Positions 36,759 through 46,017 are shown, counted from the stretch's first letter. The stretch is DNA of 53,275 bases from Saprospiraceae bacterium (GCA_020631405.1 JAHDHH010000025.1:1-53275), one strand, 5' to 3'. Notes: generated by a model not told the origin, from the sequence alone. Translations and numbers: made by a program.

Positions 36759-37412
36759 TTAGTCATGCTTGACTTCTAAGGATATTATATTGAATGCACT
36801 AGGTGTGTGAAATTGAGGTTGGGGAGTGGATGGAACTTTCCAGGTCAGCCAAGTGACAGCTTTGACATCATCTATTCGAGTATAGTCAGCTCTAAATAGT
36901 CCAAGAATCAGGGTGTTGTTTCTGATAAGATTGAGAGTGTTCAAATAGTTGAGACTGATTGATCCTGCGACCTGATAGGAATCCATGCTGTGATTGCAGC
37001 TTAACGACAGTTGATTCCTTGGTATACTCCAATTATAATTAATACTATCCGGGTAGAAGCCTTCAAAGTCAAAAATCCTACAGTCGCTTCCTAATTCAAG
37101 ACCGTAGTATCTTGTCAATAATGTATCCGTTGCAAAGAAGAGCTCGACGCGATCAGAATGGGCTATTCCATGGTGAAACTTATCTTGAATCCGTATGGTT
37201 TGAGTGGAGTCTTTGACGTCAAATGCAAAATACAAGGAGTCGTTTTTGCTATGCAAAGTATACCATGTTGAATCTTGGTAGCCTAAGTTCCAAGGACTAT
37301 GCATGCCACATGCTTGTAAGATGTATTGTGTACCAATTTGCTGATCTCTCGTCATGAAAGTTGCACAGCTCAATATAGCAGTAACCGTAAGAATAAAGAG
37401 ACGACTAGCCAT
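36759..37412 (-). CDS. CBM9-like sugar-binding protein
   Basis: A 217-residue protein with an N-terminal hydrophobic segment (about 3-17). The body carries the features of carbohydrate-binding module family 9: DSLYFAFDVKDSTQTI, SDRVELFFATD, YYGLELGSDCRIFDFEGFY and a late NTLILGLFRADYTRID plus WLTWKVPSTPQPQFHTPSAF. CBM9 proteins bind sugar chain ends or monosaccharides; here no catalytic domain is attached. The gene starts 2 bases after the stop of the PKD protein gene, which strongly suggests a shared task, perhaps capture of glycans outside the cell. Confidence 0.65.
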   Translation of the reverse strand: MASRLFILTVTAILSCATFMTRDQQIGTQYILQACGMHSPWNLGYQDSTWYTLHSKNDSLYFAFDVKDSTQTIRIQDKFHHGIAHSDRVELFFATDTLLTRYYGLELGSDCRIFDFEGFYPDSINYNWSIPRNQLSLSCNHSMDSYQVAGSISLNYLNTLNLIRNNTLILGLFRADYTRIDDVKAVTWLTWKVPSTPQPQFHTPSAFNIISLEVKHD

Positions 37413-37414
37413 GC

Positions 37415-39358
37415 TTAGTAGACTACTGTGATATCTCCAGGAATGATGTTTTCTTCCCCGAATTCATCATTGTATTTTAAGCGATAAGCGTATACGCCTG
37501 CTTGTACAAACCTACCATCAGATGTGCCATCCCAACAGGCATCTCTATCTGTTGATCTAAATACAATGTTCCCATACCTGTCAAATACTTGGAGTTCGTA
37601 ATTGGTCAATGAGCAAAGTGATTGAATGCAGAAGGACCCATTTATCGTTGAAAGACTTGGGCTGAAAATGTTTGGAATAAATAATCCAAAAGGCAGGTCA
37701 ACAAATGCAGGATACGTCTTGATGTCAGTACACCCTATAGGTGATGTAATCTCAACTGCAACATCATATGTACCAGCAGTCTGATAAGTATGAGTATATT
37801 GATATCCCGTCCCAGATTGATTATCTCCTGTGCTCCACGCTATAGCATAATCATTTGTTAGAAAGTCAGACTGAACTCCAAAATAATAATCAACGGGTGG
37901 GCAAATACCAGTTGTGCTACTATCCAAAGCTATTTCCCAATTGAGAGGGATGGGAAAGTAACTGATAGTGTCTATGATAGTTTCTATGCATCCGATACTG
38001 TCAGTTAAAGTTAGGGTTATAGGGTACGTCCCAGGATCTTCAAAAGTGCTTGTCGGGTTTTCAATCGAAGAGCTATTCCCGTTTCCAAAGTCCCAAGTGA
38101 TGTCTGATACGCTAGGGATTAAAGTATTATTTTCAAACTGGATTTGGCTAGGCTCACATATGCTGGTGTCAATCTCAAACGATGGAGCCATTTCTGGAGT
38201 AATAATCACTTCATAGAATGCTGTGTCACTACACTGTGTATTTGGGTTTACGATAAGCTGACCATCATAGATTCCTGGTGATGGAAATGCAATAAGAGAG
38301 TTAGGAGCATTCCATTGAATCGTACTATCTGCGTCAATACTTACTTCCCAGTAAAAACTCTCGACATTTTGAGAAGGAAAACTAATATCGTTAAATGGTA
38401 CATTGAGGTCATTGCAACTGTATAAGATAAACTTATCTTCTTCAATTGCATTGCTCACAATCTGAGCTTGAATGAATGGTATGCAGTCTGTGACATTGAA
38501 TTGAAACTCTCGCTTTATGCCACCTATAAGTTGACCATTCCGGTACTCATCTGCACAGACAGTGACGACATATTGCCCTTCGATATTTGGTGTCCCAGTA
38601 ATGAATCCATCATTGTCTAATGAGACAGTCGGGTTGCCGCCCATGGGGTTGTCAAATGTGTAAGGTGTCGCATAGGTAAGAGGCATCCAAGGCGGCGGGA
38701 GTGCAGGGTCAGGGATGGGATTGTTTCTAGTCCCACCATTGACAGGCGTGCAGAATGAATATACAATAGAATCTCCCTCTAGGTCAAATGCACTATGGTC
38801 ATAAGTCAACGCTTCGTCTAAGCAAATTACCGGAGGTGGTAATCCTATGAACCTTGGCGAATTATTACAGGTGGTTTGAGCTATGGGTGTTATTTCTACG
38901 GAGTAGGTGCCCCCGACATCTCCAGGGTCTACCAAGTTGTTTATTGTAGGGTTACGGCAGCATCTTTGGTAGACGACGTAATAAGGCTCAGTACTTACGG
39001 GCAATTGCTCGAAGAATGTATAGACTCCTTGTTGTAAACATAAGCTGCTTGGTGCATTGAGACATGGGTTGCCAGTAGTGAGGTCTATTGTTGAAATTAC
39101 TGGAGCAGGTAAGCTCAAACGTCTAAAAGTATTCTGATCATTACCTCGATAGATGGCTATATTGCCAGGAAACCCATTAGGCACACCATCAAAATCAGCA
39201 CCACCACTTGCACAATCACGATAGAGGTTTAGTGTGAATGTATAATTGCCCACACCTTCACAAGAATAATACATCTCACCACCAATGATATGAGCAGCAT
39301 TGAGATAGTGTCCAAGTACTAAAAACATTAGGATTGCAAAATATTGTATAGACTTCAT
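37415..39358 (-). CDS. PKD-domain surface protein with type B (CHU_C) T9SS tail
   Basis: A 647-residue secreted protein. After a signal peptide (ending near NAAH) comes the AAHIIGGEMYYSC-xxx-NYTFTLNLYRDC domain common to Bacteroidota surface proteins, then beta-sandwich domains, then two PKD-like domains (about 425-505, DITWDFGNGNSSSIENPT; and 510-590, IAWSTGDNQ, YQTAGTYDVAVEI), and finally the gliding-motility associated C-terminal domain (about 590-649: FIPNIFSP, YELQVFDRYGNIVFRS). This predicts export by the type IX system and surface attachment or adhesion. The ATG at 39358 is preferred over a TTG at 39364. It is coupled to the CBM9-like gene (2-base gap) and divergent from gldC. Confidence 0.8.
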   Translation of the reverse strand: MKSIQYFAILMFLVLGHYLNAAHIIGGEMYYSCEGVGNYTFTLNLYRDCASGGADFDGVPNGFPGNIAIYRGNDQNTFRRLSLPAPVISTIDLTTGNPCLNAPSSLCLQQGVYTFFEQLPVSTEPYYVVYQRCCRNPTINNLVDPGDVGGTYSVEITPIAQTTCNNSPRFIGLPPPVICLDEALTYDHSAFDLEGDSIVYSFCTPVNGGTRNNPIPDPALPPPWMPLTYATPYTFDNPMGGNPTVSLDNDGFITGTPNIEGQYVVTVCADEYRNGQLIGGIKREFQFNVTDCIPFIQAQIVSNAIEEDKFILYSCNDLNVPFNDISFPSQNVESFYWEVSIDADSTIQWNAPNSLIAFPSPGIYDGQLIVNPNTQCSDTAFYEVIITPEMAPSFEIDTSICEPSQIQFENNTLIPSVSDITWDFGNGNSSSIENPTSTFEDPGTYPITLTLTDSIGCIETIIDTISYFPIPLNWEIALDSSTTGICPPVDYYFGVQSDFLTNDYAIAWSTGDNQSGTGYQYTHTYQTAGTYDVAVEITSPIGCTDIKTYPAFVDLPFGLFIPNIFSPSLSTINGSFCIQSLCSLTNYELQVFDRYGNIVFRSTDRDACWDGTSDGRFVQAGVYAYRLKYNDEFGEENIIPGDITVVY

Positions 39359-39480
39359 ATTCAAAGATTGTATTTTTCTTGCTTTGCTTTGTATAATTCT
39401 TAAACTTTATCAAGACATTTTGTTCAGATATTTTGAGAATCATGTCTATTGCCTTGTAATGTATTGCTTAAGATAAACGC

Positions 39481-39488
39481 TACATTTG
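39481..39488 (+). promoter_or_regulatory. -7 promoter element for gldC
   Basis: TACATTTG is a full match to the Bacteroidota TAnnTTTG -7 element, 23 bases before the gldC start codon. A TTG at 39464-39466 lies nearer than the usual 19-21 base spacing, so the -33 assignment is uncertain. Confidence 0.5.
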
Positions 39489-39511
39489 TACTGAATTAAG
39501 GCCAAGCAACT

Positions 39512-39838
39512 ATGAAAAAGAATATCAACTTAGCGATTCATTTGTCAGAAGACAACATGCCGGAACAAATTATATGTTCGGGAGACGATATACAAGAAGA
39601 CGTGGACAGTAAAGCGATGATGTTGGCACTGTTTGATGGAGAGAAGCTGGACACTGTCAAGATAGATCTATGGACATCTGACCTTCAGATCAATGAGATG
39701 GACAGATTTGTCTTCCAAACATTAAGGTCTATAGCAGATACATACTACAAAGCAACAAAGAACGCTGATCTTGCAAATGACATGCAGAAGTTTATTCAAT
39801 ACTTCGGAGAAAAAACAGAAATATTAGCTAAAGAATAG
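39512..39838 (+). CDS. gldC: Gliding-motility protein GldC
   Basis: A 108-residue cytoplasmic protein matching GldC of Flavobacterium johnsoniae: MPEQIICSGDDI, KAMMLALFDGEKLDTVKIDLWTSDLQINEMDRF, then QTLRSIADTYYKATKNADLANDM and FIQYFGEKTE. GldC is not essential in F. johnsoniae but its loss reduces gliding; its biochemical role is not known. The presence of gldC agrees with the T9SS cargo around it (type B-tailed protein upstream, giant type A-tailed protein to the left). It is monocistronic with its own -7 element. Confidence 0.85.
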   Translation: MKKNINLAIHLSEDNMPEQIICSGDDIQEDVDSKAMMLALFDGEKLDTVKIDLWTSDLQINEMDRFVFQTLRSIADTYYKATKNADLANDMQKFIQYFGEKTEILAKE

Positions 39839-40008
39839 GTTTTTACACATTAATGAAACTTTATATATAAAATACTTGTAACATATTTACTAGATACATG
39901 TTATTATTATTTAATGTATAAATCGTTGATAAGTAGGATAAATTTTGAAACATTAAATTTTTATGTAATATAAATACATATTAAGTTTAATTTGATATAT
40001 AAAAAATA

Positions 40009-40016
40009 TATATTTG
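40009..40016 (+). promoter_or_regulatory. -7 promoter element for the S24 repressor gene
   Basis: TATATTTG matches TAnnTTTG, 31 bases before the start codon of the S24 family gene, inside a very AT-rich stretch (39839-40047). Confidence 0.45.
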
Positions 40017-40047
40017 TTCTACGTAATCAAAACAAACCATCTTAGCT

Positions 40048-40866
40048 ATGACGCATGTTGTAACTTCACGCTTCATCAAGTGCATTAAGCATCTCAAAGA
40101 AACAGGAGCCATCCACTCTTTTAGGAGTTTTGCACTTTCGCTAGACTTTCATGCACAGTCTTTGCATGACATCATCAAAGAAAAAAGAAACGTTACTATT
40201 GACCTGATAGCAAAGGTAGTAGAGCATTATCAATTAAATGCTCAATATCTTTATACTGGCAAGGGTGATATGTTTCTCAATGGAGAACCTACAACACTGA
40301 CAGAATATACTAAAGGTAATATTGGTTACGTCCCAGTTGCAGCTCAAGCAGGATATGGAGGTCAGGTGCACACAGCCATACTTGAATCAGAAATGCCACA
40401 TTTTAACTTACCTGGTTACGATTACAAGACAGGCTTACATAGGTGTTTTGATATCTCTGGAGACTCAATGGAGCCTACACTATTTGCAGGAGACAAGGTA
40501 GTATGCAGTTCGATAGATGTCAATAATTGGCACACCAAGATAAGAGATGGGTTCGTCTATATCGTGATAACAATGGATAGTGTCTATGTGAAAAGAGTCA
40601 ATAATAAGCTTAAAGCAGAGCAGCTCCTTGTGCTCAATTCGGATAATTCGTTTTATGAACCATTCGAAGTACCAGTTATAGAACTTAAAGAAGTGTGGGA
40701 GGTCGAAGTAGTTATTTCTTCATTTAATGCTTCTCCAAAGAACGTAAAAAGAGGTGTATTTGATCAAGTAGATGACTTGAAGACCATCGTAGATAATCAA
40801 ACACAGACAATCAAGCTACTTAATACTACAATTGAGAAGCTCATCAAGTCCTCAAGGTCGAGGTAG
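40048..40866 (+). CDS. LexA-like (S24) transcriptional repressor
   Basis: A 272-residue protein combining an N-terminal helix-turn-helix-like region (about 1-80, AIHSFRSFALSLDFHAQSLHDIIKEKR) with a C-terminal S24 peptidase domain. The catalytic pair is Ser140 in ISGDSMEPT and Lys182 in VYVKRV. The cleavage site is visible as AAQAGYGG, with Ala101-Gly102 in the LexA-type position. A leucine-rich helix (about 240-268, VDDLKTIVDNQTQTIKLL) follows the peptidase domain and may be a coiled coil. This is the arrangement of LexA/CI repressors that cut themselves on DNA damage. It ends 1 base from the convergent methyltransferase gene. No target operator was identified. Confidence 0.8.
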   Translation: MTHVVTSRFIKCIKHLKETGAIHSFRSFALSLDFHAQSLHDIIKEKRNVTIDLIAKVVEHYQLNAQYLYTGKGDMFLNGEPTTLTEYTKGNIGYVPVAAQAGYGGQVHTAILESEMPHFNLPGYDYKTGLHRCFDISGDSMEPTLFAGDKVVCSSIDVNNWHTKIRDGFVYIVITMDSVYVKRVNNKLKAEQLLVLNSDNSFYEPFEVPVIELKEVWEVEVVISSFNASPKNVKRGVFDQVDDLKTIVDNQTQTIKLLNTTIEKLIKSSRSR

Positions 40867-40867
40867 T

Positions 40868-41704
40868 CTAAGAAAACAAGCCAATTTGCCAAGGTTTTAA
40901 CTTGGAGTCGATATAGATTATGTCAGCTGGAGCTTTTAACATGGGAGTAGCTGGCTTGTGTACAATCAGTCCAAATGTCCCGTAATCTAAACTATAGCTG
41001 TGCTTGCCATTGGCAAGTAATGTAAGCCAACAGTCATACATCTCATCTGACCACCTAATATCATCGACAATAATTAAGACTTCATCAGAAAAGTAGGGTA
41101 GGAGCCACTCGTAATATTGAAGTGTGGGTGCCTTCCTATGATTGCCATCTAAGTAGACCAGATTAATTGTTCTGTCGAACTGTCCAAGAAACATTGGCAA
41201 AGTTTTATCAAAGTTGCCTTCGACTACTTCGATGTTATTTAAGCCTAGGGATTTGAAATTCTCCTTGGATATGCCAACAAGACTTGGGTCTCCTTCAAAG
41301 GTGTATACTGTATTTTCTGAGTTGACAGAAGCAAGGTATGCTGTTGATATGCCAAGGTTAGTACCTAGCTCAACTATGGTCTTCGCTCCAAAGTGTTTTG
41401 CGAGTTTGAAAAAGAGTTGAGCCTTATCTTTTCCTGAAGTGGCACTCTTAGCAATCTGAGCTATGGTTGTTGTATTGCCACTATTTACCCTGGAACCAGC
41501 ACCAAAATCCTGAAGAGTGATTTGTTGAGTATTTTTTTTAGCCTTGGTTCTGACTTCTTCTATTTGCTTAAAGCAATAGTACTCTCGCTTATCACGAAAG
41601 CATTGAGCTATCATATCATATAAAAACGGAGAATGGATTTTATATACCGTCTGAGCTTTTAAATAATACTTGAGATATGCTAATGCTGTGTTGAAAACGT
41701 TCAA
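40868..41704 (-). CDS. SAM-dependent methyltransferase (class I)
   Basis: A 278-residue protein with motif I IVELGTNLGISTAYLAS (about 91-107), acidic motif II TFEGDPS, and RTINLVYLDGNHRKAPTLQYYE followed by DEVLIIVDDIRWSDEMYD, the pattern of Methyltransf_24-type O-methyltransferases. The only start in frame ahead of the conserved segment LAYLKYYLKAQTVYKIHSPF is a TTG at 41704 (an in-frame TGA lies at 41713-41711); the next ATG is residue 31 and would cut into that segment. A -7 element is 17 bases upstream. It is divergent from the barrel gene, with very short spacing. Confidence 0.7.
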   Translation of the reverse strand: MNVFNTALAYLKYYLKAQTVYKIHSPFLYDMIAQCFRDKREYYCFKQIEEVRTKAKKNTQQITLQDFGAGSRVNSGNTTTIAQIAKSATSGKDKAQLFFKLAKHFGAKTIVELGTNLGISTAYLASVNSENTVYTFEGDPSLVGISKENFKSLGLNNIEVVEGNFDKTLPMFLGQFDRTINLVYLDGNHRKAPTLQYYEWLLPYFSDEVLIIVDDIRWSDEMYDCWLTLLANGKHSYSLDYGTFGLIVHKPATPMLKAPADIIYIDSKLKPWQIGLFS

Positions 41705-41721
41705 TTCAAGTCAAATTTGAT

Positions 41722-41729
41722 CAAAATTA
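41722..41729 (-). promoter_or_regulatory. Candidate -7 promoter element for the TTG-start methyltransferase
   Basis: The minus strand reads TAATTTTG, matching TAnnTTTG, 17 bases before the TTG start. It overlaps the two palindromes TCAAATTTGA (41711-41720) and TTTGATCAAA (41716-41725). Confidence 0.35.
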
Positions 41730-41743
41730 CTAAAGTATGTGTT

Positions 41744-42316
41744 ATGATAAAGATGCAAAGAAATTCGGTAAGAAATACAATCTGTTTGTTTGTCCTATTT
41801 TGCTTTTCAAGTAGTAGTCAATTGCTCTTCAGTCAAGCGTATGATTCTGCAATAGGAATTAGGCTAGGAAGTGATTTTGGTATTACAGCTGTACAGCGGT
41901 TTGCAAAGCGATCATCAGCAGAAATCATCTATGAGGATGGGCTATTTGATAGTAATCGCAATGTTCAGCTATTGGCAAAACAACATCTACCGCTGATTTC
42001 GAAACGAATAAACTTCTACACTGGAATCGGTCTAGGTTACATATGGCACTTAGGACGAGACAATAATATATTAGAACAATCTCCTATAATTCCCTTAACT
42101 TTGGGTGCCGAGCTGACATTTGGTAGACTTAATATCGCAGCCGACTTCCAACCTATTATTTTATTTAATAAGTTTAATGACAATAGGGTTATTAGGTCTT
42201 CAGGGGTGTCATTAAGGTATGTATTAATAAAGCGGAAGAAGAAGAACTCTATTAAGGACACTTTTAGTAATATTTTCAAATCCAAAAACAACAATGGAAA
42301 ATCTAAAAAGAAATAG
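41744..42316 (+). CDS. Small outer-membrane beta-barrel protein
   Basis: About 190 residues. A frame start at 41717 is TTG; the ATG at 41744 or 41753 gives a signal peptide (CLFVLFCFSSSSQLLFSQ). The body is AIGIRLGSDFGITAVQRF, FYTGIGLGYIWHLG, IIPLTLGAELTFGRLNIAADFQ and SSGVSLRYVL, the alternating pattern of a small barrel, followed by an unusually basic tail rich in Lys, Asn and Ser (KSKNNNGKSKKK). Its last 23 bases overlap the start of the UnbV protein gene, so the two are translated together and likely work together, for example as an anchor or secretion partner. No family was recognised. Confidence 0.55.
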   Translation: MIKMQRNSVRNTICLFVLFCFSSSSQLLFSQAYDSAIGIRLGSDFGITAVQRFAKRSSAEIIYEDGLFDSNRNVQLLAKQHLPLISKRINFYTGIGLGYIWHLGRDNNILEQSPIIPLTLGAELTFGRLNIAADFQPIILFNKFNDNRVIRSSGVSLRYVLIKRKKKNSIKDTFSNIFKSKNNNGKSKKK

Positions 42317-45128
42317 TCTTACAACACTATTGTTACTAATCATCAGTATTGCAGGTCATACACAGGTGACATTTGACGGAACGAATTACTACTTCAACAA
42401 TACGAACTACGATTCTTTTATACCAAAAGTGATCACAGATATCAATGGGGACTATGTAGATGATGTCCTAGTTGTAGAGGAGAATAGAGTAACAGTATAC
42501 CACAATACTCAAGAAATTGATAGCCTTTACAAGGTGACAGGGTTCAATAGTACTAGTGCAAGACCTTGGGCTCAGGGAGTGTTTGATCTTGATAATGATG
42601 GAAGAAACGAATTGTTTTTTTCTGGGTCTTACGATGGACTCTTTGTTTATAGAGATTCTGGGACGAATACCTTCAGCCTCAACCAACAAATCAGTGCTGG
42701 AGACTTTTTTGCTCAGGCATTTAGTATTGCTGATATAGATAATGATGGTTTCATAGATATGTTTCTTTGTAATGATGATGAGCATTCAAAGGTGTTTATC
42801 AATGACGGTGCTGGCAACTTGATAGATCGAAGCGATTACATTGACATGAATACTGATCCAGTTTCTGACAATTCAGGAAACTACTCAAGCGTATGGACTG
42901 ACATTGATGGTGATATGGATGTTGATTTATATATTGGAAAGTGTAGATTAGGGGTGTTAGAGGATACCGATCCAAGAAGGATTAATGCTCTCTTCATTAA
43001 TAATGGAGATGGTACATTTACAGAAGCAGCTGCAGAAAGAGGGGTAGCAAGTGGTGCTCAGACTTGGGCGGCAGACTTCGGAGACTTCAATGGTGATGGT
43101 TTTCAAGATTTAGTCATAGCCAACCACGGATTCCCGAATCAATTGTATATCAATGATGGGTTAGGAAACTTCACAGAAGACATAGAATTTAGAACTATTG
43201 TTGTCAATAATGGAACTGCATATCAGACTATTGTTGCTGATTTTGACAACAATGGATGGGAAGACATCATGGTAGCTGGAATAGGATCTTATATCTACTA
43301 TAACGATGGAGGCCAATTCACAGCTCAATTCAACAGTGATGCAGTGAATGGTTTAGGTGGGCTACGTTCTGGAGCTTTTGGTGACATCAATAATGATGGG
43401 TTTATTGATATCTATGGAGGTAGCAGGGGATTGTCCGGGAGTGATCTGAAGCCTGATCAAATTTACATTAACCAAGGAAATGACAATCATTTTCTAAGTG
43501 TAGCTCTGCAAGGTACTGTCTCTAATAGAATGGGTGTTGGTGCCTTGGTTAGAGTGTATACTCCTGAAGGAGTGTTGCATAGATTTTCTAAGGCAGGAGT
43601 GTCTTACAGTATACAAAATACTATGAATCAGCACTTTGGTCTTGGTGCATCTACTACGATTGACTCGGTGACCATCGATTGGCCTTCGGGGATGAGAGAT
43701 GTGATTACAGAAATAGAGGTTGACCAACACTACCTTGCCATAGAGAATAGTTGTTTTGAGAGTCTTCCATCTATTTACACTGAAGACGAACCCTTCGTTT
43801 GCGATGGAGGAAGTGAGGATATTACAATATTTAGCAATGATGGAATAGTGAATTGGAGTACTGGAGAAGTAGCAGATAAGATTACCGTCAGTGAGCCTGG
43901 CACCTATCAAGCATTCAAGTCAGGATGTGATGTCCCTTCTAATACTCTTGTGGTCCATTCTACTCCAATATTAGTAGAGCCAGTGTTGAATGTATCAAGT
44001 AATATCGTGTTGTGTGAGGGAAGTAATGTCGAAGTCGCAGTACTTAACTATGAAGAAATAGAGTGGCAAGACGGATCAATTAGTAGCTCTTATGTCGTCG
44101 AAGAGTCAGGAACTGTACAAGCTCAAATCACCAGCCTATGTGCTGAGGTATTTTCAGAAGAGATTTCAGTGGAGTTCGTTTCGCCATTAATAGATATGGA
44201 TAGACTAAGTGCAGTAGACCCTGGACCAGCGACTCTTTCTACTGGAGTAGACAATACTACTTGGTTTGATGATGAATTAGGAAGCAACCTCATTCAATCT
44301 GGAGATAATTTAGCTTTTGAAGCGAGTGTGGATACTGCGTTTTATTTCTCAGTAGCACAGAATATTACACCGATAAGCACCACGGCTGGATTTGAGATTG
44401 CTAACTCAGACCTAAGTGACAACTTCTTTGATAGCAATGGTTTAATGTACTTTAGTCCACAGCGAGACCTTGTGATTAAATCAGTCAATGTAGAGTCCAC
44501 AGGGGATGGAGTCAGAGAGATTGTATTGGTCAAAAGTGATGGAACTGAGATTGGACGAGTGTCAGTAGACTTGCCTGAGGGAGGTGTCCATGAGATTGCC
44601 CTTGATTGGTCAGTAGTTGGTGGCGAGAATTACCGAATTACAACAGATTCTGATGTGAATCAAGCTAGTTTTCAAACTGATCACCCGCAGTTTAAAGTCC
44701 TCTTTAATCCTGGGTTTCCACTACAGTTTGATACCTGGTTGACATTGACTAATAGTTCATTTCCGTCGATTTACTTCTTTTTCTTTGATTGGAAATTGGA
44801 AGCAGTCACAGATCCGTGTATCACTGGGGAAATTTATAAATATGACGTTCAAATTATTCCTTCTAGTACGGAAGATGTGATAGATAATGTAGAGCAAATT
44901 ACGGTATTCCCTAACCCAACGGCTCAATTCATCACTGTAGATGTGCCAGTTTTGTTAGGTAAGGATGCTAAACTTACGATATTAAATCATCTGGGTAAAG
45001 TGGTCTCAACTACTTCATTTGTTCAAGGTAATAGTATAGATGTCTCGGCATTAGTTGACGGACAATATTATATCTTAGTTTCAGCAGGTGGTAATGAGTA
45101 TAGGTCTACATTTACTAAGTCACATTAG
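42294..45128 (+). CDS. FG-GAP/ASPIC-UnbV repeat protein with T9SS type A tail
   Basis: A 944-residue secreted protein. After a signal peptide (MENLKRNSLTTLLLLIISIAGHTQ) there are six FG-GAP/VCBS-type repeats with calcium-loop motifs: DLDNDGRNEL, DIDNDGFIDM, DIDGDMDVDL, DFNGDGFQDL, DFDNNGWEDI and DINNDGFIDI. An ASPIC/UnbV domain follows (about 400-485: GVGALVRVYTPEG, FGLGASTTIDSVTIDWPSG). Immunoglobulin-like beta domains with pairs of Cys come next, then a fibronectin-like segment and a Por-secretion tail (about 870-944: VFPNPTAQFITVDV). Family members are beta-propeller adhesins or cell surface proteins. It overlaps the upstream barrel gene by 23 bases. Confidence 0.8.
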   Translation: MENLKRNSLTTLLLLIISIAGHTQVTFDGTNYYFNNTNYDSFIPKVITDINGDYVDDVLVVEENRVTVYHNTQEIDSLYKVTGFNSTSARPWAQGVFDLDNDGRNELFFSGSYDGLFVYRDSGTNTFSLNQQISAGDFFAQAFSIADIDNDGFIDMFLCNDDEHSKVFINDGAGNLIDRSDYIDMNTDPVSDNSGNYSSVWTDIDGDMDVDLYIGKCRLGVLEDTDPRRINALFINNGDGTFTEAAAERGVASGAQTWAADFGDFNGDGFQDLVIANHGFPNQLYINDGLGNFTEDIEFRTIVVNNGTAYQTIVADFDNNGWEDIMVAGIGSYIYYNDGGQFTAQFNSDAVNGLGGLRSGAFGDINNDGFIDIYGGSRGLSGSDLKPDQIYINQGNDNHFLSVALQGTVSNRMGVGALVRVYTPEGVLHRFSKAGVSYSIQNTMNQHFGLGASTTIDSVTIDWPSGMRDVITEIEVDQHYLAIENSCFESLPSIYTEDEPFVCDGGSEDITIFSNDGIVNWSTGEVADKITVSEPGTYQAFKSGCDVPSNTLVVHSTPILVEPVLNVSSNIVLCEGSNVEVAVLNYEEIEWQDGSISSSYVVEESGTVQAQITSLCAEVFSEEISVEFVSPLIDMDRLSAVDPGPATLSTGVDNTTWFDDELGSNLIQSGDNLAFEASVDTAFYFSVAQNITPISTTAGFEIANSDLSDNFFDSNGLMYFSPQRDLVIKSVNVESTGDGVREIVLVKSDGTEIGRVSVDLPEGGVHEIALDWSVVGGENYRITTDSDVNQASFQTDHPQFKVLFNPGFPLQFDTWLTLTNSSFPSIYFFFFDWKLEAVTDPCITGEIYKYDVQIIPSSTEDVIDNVEQITVFPNPTAQFITVDVPVLLGKDAKLTILNHLGKVVSTTSFVQGNSIDVSALVDGQYYILVSAGGNEYRSTFTKSH

Positions 45129-45157
45129 TAAGTTATGCAGTACTAAGTGATTGTTTT

Positions 45158-45973
45158 CTAGTCTGTTTTGATACTCTTGTCAAACGGTAATTTAAACTGG
45201 TAGACTATGTCAGTTGAAGTGCTTGGGTCGAGTACATCAACGCCGTATACGATATCGTTTGTGTCAGCGTAGACAAAAGTACCAAAAGCTCTATCCCAGA
45301 GTGAAAAGATATTTCCGAAGTTGGTATCTGTCCAAGGTCTCTCAAAGTGGTGGTGAAACTTATGCATATTAGGACTAATAAACACCAAACTCAGTGTCTT
45401 GTCTAACCAGCTAGGTATTTTGATATTTGCATGGCTGAAATAGGTGAAAAATATAGTACAAAAACGATAGATGATGTAAAATGCAAATGGAACTCCAAAT
45501 AGGATAATAGCACCTAGCGCAAAGAGTTCTCTGATCATGTAATCGCCAGGGTGGTGTCTTGTCCCTGTAGTTGCATCCACCTCAGTATCACTATGATGGA
45601 CTAAGTGAAACTTCCACATCCATCTTACCTTATGCAATAGGACATGTGCTACATATTGAGCAAAGAGATCTAGTGCCAGTATAGCTAAGAGTAATTCTAC
45701 CCAGATATTCAAATCTATCCAATTGAGTACCCCAAAATTCGCGTCTGACAACCAGAGGAAGATACCAGCTGTAGCGAGCCCAAACACTGCATTGATTACT
45801 ACTGACGTAGACAGGAAGACTAAGTTGGTTCCTATGTGTTTTAGTTTGTTGTACTGAAGGTGGAATAGAGGGGTGCCAAATTCTAATAGCCAACTCACAG
45901 ATAAGCAGGCTAAAATCCAGATAAGCTTGTAGCTATTCGGCATCGTTTCGAAGAAAGTGAATACATCAGTCAT
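45158..45973 (-). CDS. Fatty acid hydroxylase / sterol desaturase family membrane protein
   Basis: A 271-residue integral membrane protein of the FA_hydroxylase superfamily, which uses a di-iron centre to oxidise lipids. The histidine clusters are HVLLH, HLVHH (in MWKFHLVHHSDTEVDATTGTRHHPGDY), the late HKFHHHF and the conserved WTDTNFGNIFSLWDRAFGTF. Four or so membrane spans are visible in the first 180 residues. The substrate (sterol, carotenoid or fatty acid) cannot be told. It starts 44 bases after the TetR gene on the same strand and so may be the last gene of the fatty acid unit. Confidence 0.8.
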   Translation of the reverse strand: MTDVFTFFETMPNSYKLIWILACLSVSWLLEFGTPLFHLQYNKLKHIGTNLVFLSTSVVINAVFGLATAGIFLWLSDANFGVLNWIDLNIWVELLLAILALDLFAQYVAHVLLHKVRWMWKFHLVHHSDTEVDATTGTRHHPGDYMIRELFALGAIILFGVPFAFYIIYRFCTIFFTYFSHANIKIPSWLDKTLSLVFISPNMHKFHHHFERPWTDTNFGNIFSLWDRAFGTFVYADTNDIVYGVDVLDPSTSTDIVYQFKLPFDKSIKTD

Positions 45974-46017
45974 ATACCAAATTTAACCTTTCCTATCCTC
46001 TTTTTTCGAATGTTGCC

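Noticed and set aside
39839..40047. AT-rich region as replication or partition site
   Set aside because: No iterated motif, DnaA box cluster or partition gene; it is a normal promoter region.
41711..41725. Overlapping palindromes as an operator in the divergent gap
   Set aside because: Short AT-rich palindromes are common in this genome; there is no regulator gene nearby and the -7 box overlaps them.
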